A DNA stretch of 64,000 nt, taken from NCBI GenBank assembly GCA_900175165.2, contig FWWN02000655.1:1-64000 (forward strand), written 5' to 3'. The translations under genes and the position numbers were made by a program. Position 1 is the first letter of the stretch. Every line of letters begins with the position of its first letter. The notes under the pieces were generated by a model. The model made no database searches. It was not told the origin of the DNA and saw only the letters and a list, made by a program, of their open reading frames with translations. Source of the stretch: Rhizomucor pusillus (lineage: Eukaryota > Mucoromycota > Mucoromycetes > Mucorales > Lichtheimiaceae). Shown here one piece after another: positions 60,054-64,000 of this stretch.

Positions 60054-60856
60054 ATGTTCAAAAAGTACGTGCGCGTAAGGCACATTGCACCGTTAAACAC
60101 AAACACAAAAATTAACGTCAATCGCGTGCAACAGATTTAGCTTCCAGGAGAACATTGCTGGGCAGACGCAGCTAAAAACTTCGGTGCAGAGAACGATTCG
60201 ACAAAAGTTGATAGATCAGTTCCCCGTTCTCGAGCCTGTCATGGATGAGCTTTTGCCCAAAAAGACACCTATCATACAAATCAAAGGGTGCGTTGACAAA
60301 CCGTACATACTCGTATGACTCTATTGAAACGCCTATCTTTAGCCATGACCACTTGACGTTTTTGTCGTTGAACGGTGAGATCTTGTTCTTCCAGCACTTT
60401 GACGGCCCCTTCTTCCCGACTTTAGTACTTTTACACAAATGTAAGGTTCTTCCCAGTTTACCGTGTGTGTGACAAGAAACTGATTTGATTCTGGCCATGG
60501 AATTTTTTTAGATCCTGACTTGCTGCCAAAGATCCAAGTTGACCGAGGAGCCATCAAATTTGTCTTGTCTGGCGCAAATATCATGTGCCCAGGCTTAACA
60601 TCTAAAGGTGCCAGAATGGATGTTGATTTGCCAGCAGAGACTATGGTTGCTATCATGGCTGAAGGAAAAGAGAATGCTTTGGCTATTGGTTGGCTCAAGA
60701 TGAGTACAGAGGACATGTAAGCGGCCGCAATGTAGATATTCAATTATTTCGTTGCTAAGTCTTTTTCCCAATAGCCGGAAAGTAAACAAGGGTATCGGCT
60801 GCGACAATGTGCACCACCTAATGGATAACCTGTGGAAGGAAACTGTTCGAGTATGA
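60054..60856 (+). CDS. TMA20: Translation factor Tma20/MCTS1 (PUA domain)
   Basis: Five exons (60054-60064, 60141-60287, 60343-60440, 60512-60716, 60775-60856) give 180 residues, the size of human MCTS1. The first exon is 11 nt (MFKN, split codon). The N-terminal domain carries [27 protein letters not shown] and [20 protein letters not shown]. The PUA domain follows: [53 protein letters not shown]. With Tma22/DENR it works on ribosome recycling and re-initiation. Ends in ETVRV instead of the usual MKTY-like tail. Confidence 0.96.
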
Positions 60857-61411
60857 AAAATAAACCAAACAAGAGCTGTCATTTCGATAAGCTATGAAAC
60901 GCAGTGCATTGTGAATATCTCCGCGTTCAATCTACCAGCAAACTACTGATCTCTTCTAGTGCTTAGGATATCCGATACATTTCGAACCAAGCATACTCGT
61001 GAGCATTTACAGTAATTTAGATCGTTGTTTATTTCGAGATAATATCAGCGATCTCGCTTCTGCATCATATTTCAGGTTGAAAGCCATGTAGTTTTTCAGG
61101 TCAACGTAGTTCAGTCTATTGTAGTATGTCGGACAATTTTGCTTAAACGTTAAGATTCTCATCAGTGCAGTTCTAAAATGATGCCGTCCGGATCTTTCTC
61201 ATATTTGACCCATTTGAGCAGTATGAAAATGGACATCCAATTGCTTTGCTGCAGCTGAGCTTATACTGAGACGTCTCTCAAGAAACAATTTGAAGACTTA
61301 GCTTTGCACTGGTCCATGTAGAGCTCGTATATTCCGTTATAGAACAAAACAGCACTCATTTATTCGAGTATAAAAGACATCTGGCCTTGAACAAACGCGC
61401 TTAAACGGCAT
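60857..61411. other. Intergenic, 3' flank of Tma20 and promoter of PX gene
   Basis: AT-rich and stop-rich, no gene seen. A possible TATA-like stretch (GTATAAAAG) is at about 61369, 43 bp before the next start. Confidence 0.5.
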
Positions 61412-64000
61412 ATGTCTAAACTTTCTGCACTGACTCCAGAAATGGTAGCATTACGTCAAGATATGCTTGCAGCATACAAAGATTCATACTTTCCTTTTTC
61501 ATATGTTTCCATAGCTATGGAGTTATCGCCAAAACAGCTACACTATTTTAAACGAGAATTGCTGAGGATACAGCTTCGACAGGAGCTAGAAACATTTCGG
61601 AGGCACTTGGATCTACCTTCGTTGCTGCAAGGCACAGATATTGTGATCGATGGCGATACTCAACATAATCTCCAACATGACGATGTTCCGTTTATACGAT
61701 ACATGTTTCAGCATGCTGTCATTGAGTTCCCGTTGCTGAAAAGCGATCGGCAACAGGAGTTCTGGAACAAGTGCCAAGACTTTCTGAACGAGCTTTACAA
61801 AGTACGACTCAACACATATGCGCCTAGCCATGCCGAAACTTCGCAGGGACGGGTGCTCTTGTATAAACTCGAGAAAGTGTTGCTTCTGGCTTTGAACGTC
61901 GGTATCAAGACAAAGCAGGGCCAAGAAGAAAGTATCAAGGTCACTCCAAAAGATTTAGACGATGATAATGCTAATCTCCACGGCGAAAATGTCGCATCTG
62001 CCTCGGAAAAAGGCCCGCAAAGAAAAATTACGGTGGATGTAGTTACTGTGGTAAGCATGCTTTTTGCAATACACGATGATGCGATACCTTCTTCTGACAC
62101 ATAGTCGGCCTCCTACGAGAGAGAGTTGTGGAGGGACAGCGAGCATTTCTCAGAGGCTCAAATACCCACGTGGAATTTATCGTCAAAACTATGATCGAGC
62201 AGGAAAACGCAGAGCAAACGTACTTTGTGGCGCACCGGCATGGAGAATTTAAGCAGCTGCATGATAAATTGAGATATTGCTGTCCAGGCACCAAGATTCC
62301 CATGGTGCCGAGCAAAGATACACGCAGCAAGAAACTGGGCGATATGCATCGTGAACAAGATCGCATTCTACTTCGAGCATACTTGCGTCGGATAGCCAAG
62401 GATCGCATACTTTGCGCGACGGACATATTTTGGGATTTCTTGACAAAGAATCCCGTAATTTTGACAGACGAGGAAGAGGAAGATGCAAAACGTCGCGCAG
62501 AATTTGATAGAGAGAGAGTTGAGCAAGAAATTAAGTTCAAAAAGCATGTCGATGAAGAAGTTGTCGCCTTGAACGACCTGATGGAGATGCTCAAGAATCG
62601 AGTTATGCAACCGGGCGGATTAATGGATATGATGGCATATATCAAATCTACCGAGACATTAGGTGATTTGCCCGAATCCTTACGGAAGGCTTTCGAATGG
62701 GGGAGAACAAGGCAGGCTTTTTTTTTTCTTTCGCGGACGACAGGAACCAGTAGTAACGATTCTGTTTATAGCTTTGCATATTCACTTCACAATCACTTTA
62801 TCGTGGATGATGCTGGCGCTGAGAATGTCGCATCTCTAAAGAGATTGCATAACTTGATTCCATACCGGGTGCTGGCCGCTATCTTGAGATACTCTAATCC
62901 TATGGCGATGGTTAAAGGCATAATGGATATGTTTCTGGCTCAACCTTTTGGAGGTCGCAGTCTTTTACAAAGGTTAGCTATCGAGGAGAATACATTAAGA
63001 TTGCTGCTGAGCTAAGCAAAATATGCATTATACAGAGTATTGCTCGCTAATATGAGCACAGATGTCAAGACTTTGCAAAAAGGCATAAATGATCTCGAGC
63101 AAAGCATCAATGATCCTATATTATGTCAAAAGGTAGCCATTGCAGTACAGACAAGCGATTTTGAAACATCCGCTGTGGACGCTAATTATAGCGGTAAGTA
63201 GTCTGGACGGATGCCGCAAAGATTTTGCTCTGAGAGATAGCTTTACAGAAGTTCCTCCTGCGATTGAAATGCTACGGCTATTGCGTAACGAACATTTTGA
63301 GCCGAATATAACAGAGCAAGAGCTTCAAGAAAAAGGCTTAGGCAAAGACTTGACCAAGCAAGGAAAAAGAAAACTTAGAGATCTGTATAAACTCTGGACG
63401 TTGAGGGCAAAAATGCATGAGCAAGAGCTGTTGATGTCACTCGTGTTCCAAGGAGTCACTGGTGAAATCATCAAAGAACTCTTTGCGATATTTTATCAGC
63501 CTCTAGCACATGTTTATAAGGCCGCCGATATCAGTGAATCTGTGCATGATTTTGCAGCATTTATGGACGATCTAATCAACCTTTTGGATACTTTGGACTT
63601 TGCGAACGTACATAGCAACACAATCCAACCGTTTATTGATCTGGTGAAACGACATGAAGACAATTTTTATCGATTTGTCCATAGGGTTCATTCACAAGAT
63701 TCTTCACGCCTCTTTGACGAGCTTATCGAATATATCGACAATCTTCTTGGATCACTCACGCTTGGTATTTATCGAGGTCACCCTCTGGATCTTGACAAGA
63801 CGGTTGAAAAGGCAGGTCTCACGCCAGTCGATTACCCAGTGTTGAAAGCAGAGATCGATTCTATCTGCGAATTTCGACGTCTACAGAAGCTACGTTACCT
63901 CGAGCGCACCCGTAAAAAAGCCGTGGCTCACAAGACCCATGAACAGCAGAACTATGAAGAGCTCTACCGCTTGTTTCCAACCAACACGGAAGCCATAGGC
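61412..64000 (+). CDS. PXB-PX-DUF3818 protein (yeast YPR097W/Lec1-like), 3' end beyond window
   Basis: Exons 61412-62051, about 62123-62972, 63036-63193 and 63249 to the edge. The N-terminal PXB domain reads LTPEMVALRQDMLAAYKDSY and LSPKQLHYFKRELLRIQL. A PX domain follows (FLRGSNTHVEFIVKTM, YFVAHRHGEFKQLHDKL) for phosphoinositide binding. DUF3818 then has NPMAMVKGIMDMFLAQPFGG, ALERTRKK-like basic stretch and QELQEKGLGKDLTKQG. Yeast Lec1 (YPR097W) handles phosphoinositide and lipid balance at mitochondria and endosomes. The first intron's acceptor (after 62122, CTACGAGAG) is chosen for phase; the closer CACATAG puts the frame off by one. The reading frame is open at base 64000, so the gene is partial. 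Confidence 0.88.

Overview
The window looks like nuclear DNA of an early-diverging filamentous fungus, most likely Mucoromycota. Genes are closely packed on both strands. Most are broken by short GT-AG introns of about 40-95 bases that often end in pyrimidine-rich tracts, and start codons often follow CT-rich leaders. The gene set fits a fungus: TORC1 subunit Tco89-like, ERMES subunit Mmm1, Rad16, Rtp1, and a chromodomain/chromoshadow HP1 protein. It also holds genes many yeasts lack, such as a Gemin6-like Sm-fold protein and a SAM-kinesin-13. I saw no tRNA, rRNA, CRISPR array or prokaryote-style operon. Exon limits below were read by hand from splice sites and from reading-frame continuity of recognisable domains.

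Layout. 0.4-5 kb: a bZIP factor, an RBR ubiquitin ligase and a fragmentary bZIP-like gene, all on minus. 5.7-7.9 kb: a broken Helitron Rep/helicase fragment, degenerate repeats and a complete 260-bp foldback element (91-bp inverted arms) that ends about 100 bp before an MFS exporter (8.0-9.9 kb). 11.1-20.0 kb: an SH3-WW-RasGEF, an Nramp metal transporter, the WD40 protein Cmr1 and a Tco89-like protein; the last three are separated by only about 35 bp each. 20-23 kb is gene-poor. 23.1-33.1 kb: SAM-kinesin-13, ribosomal protein eL33, a CYSTM peptide, AP endonuclease Apn2, a protein kinase, the Gemin6-like protein and a small Whi5-like protein. 34.4-36.5 kb: a cytochrome P450. 37.9-46.9 kb: a rhodanese/persulfide-dioxygenase fusion, Mmm1, Rad16 and a mitochondrial Mtf2-like protein. 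47.9-56.2 kb: a TPR/RS-rich protein, HP1, a replication factor C small subunit, a disrupted ankyrin-repeat gene and mitochondrial bS6. 56.2-64 kb: Rtp1/Tango6, Tma20/MCTS1 and a PXB-PX-DUF3818 protein that runs off the right edge.

The most unusual observations are these. (1) In the P450, the exon holding the oxygen-binding AGHDTT motif is one base out of frame, while an alternative GT donor keeps a full-length but wrong reading frame open. (2) There are two GC-AG introns whose use is forced by protein homology. (3) Several exons are only 10-14 nt long. (4) An ankyrin gene is broken by exactly three stop codons and no frameshift, and starts 52 bp from the replication factor C start. (5) The Helitron relic and foldback element lie side by side. 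I did not find a convincing new multi-gene system. Functional links are ordinary: Apn2, Rad16, RFC and Cmr1 act in genome maintenance; Mmm1, the Mtf2-like protein, bS6m and the persulfide dioxygenase act in or at mitochondria.
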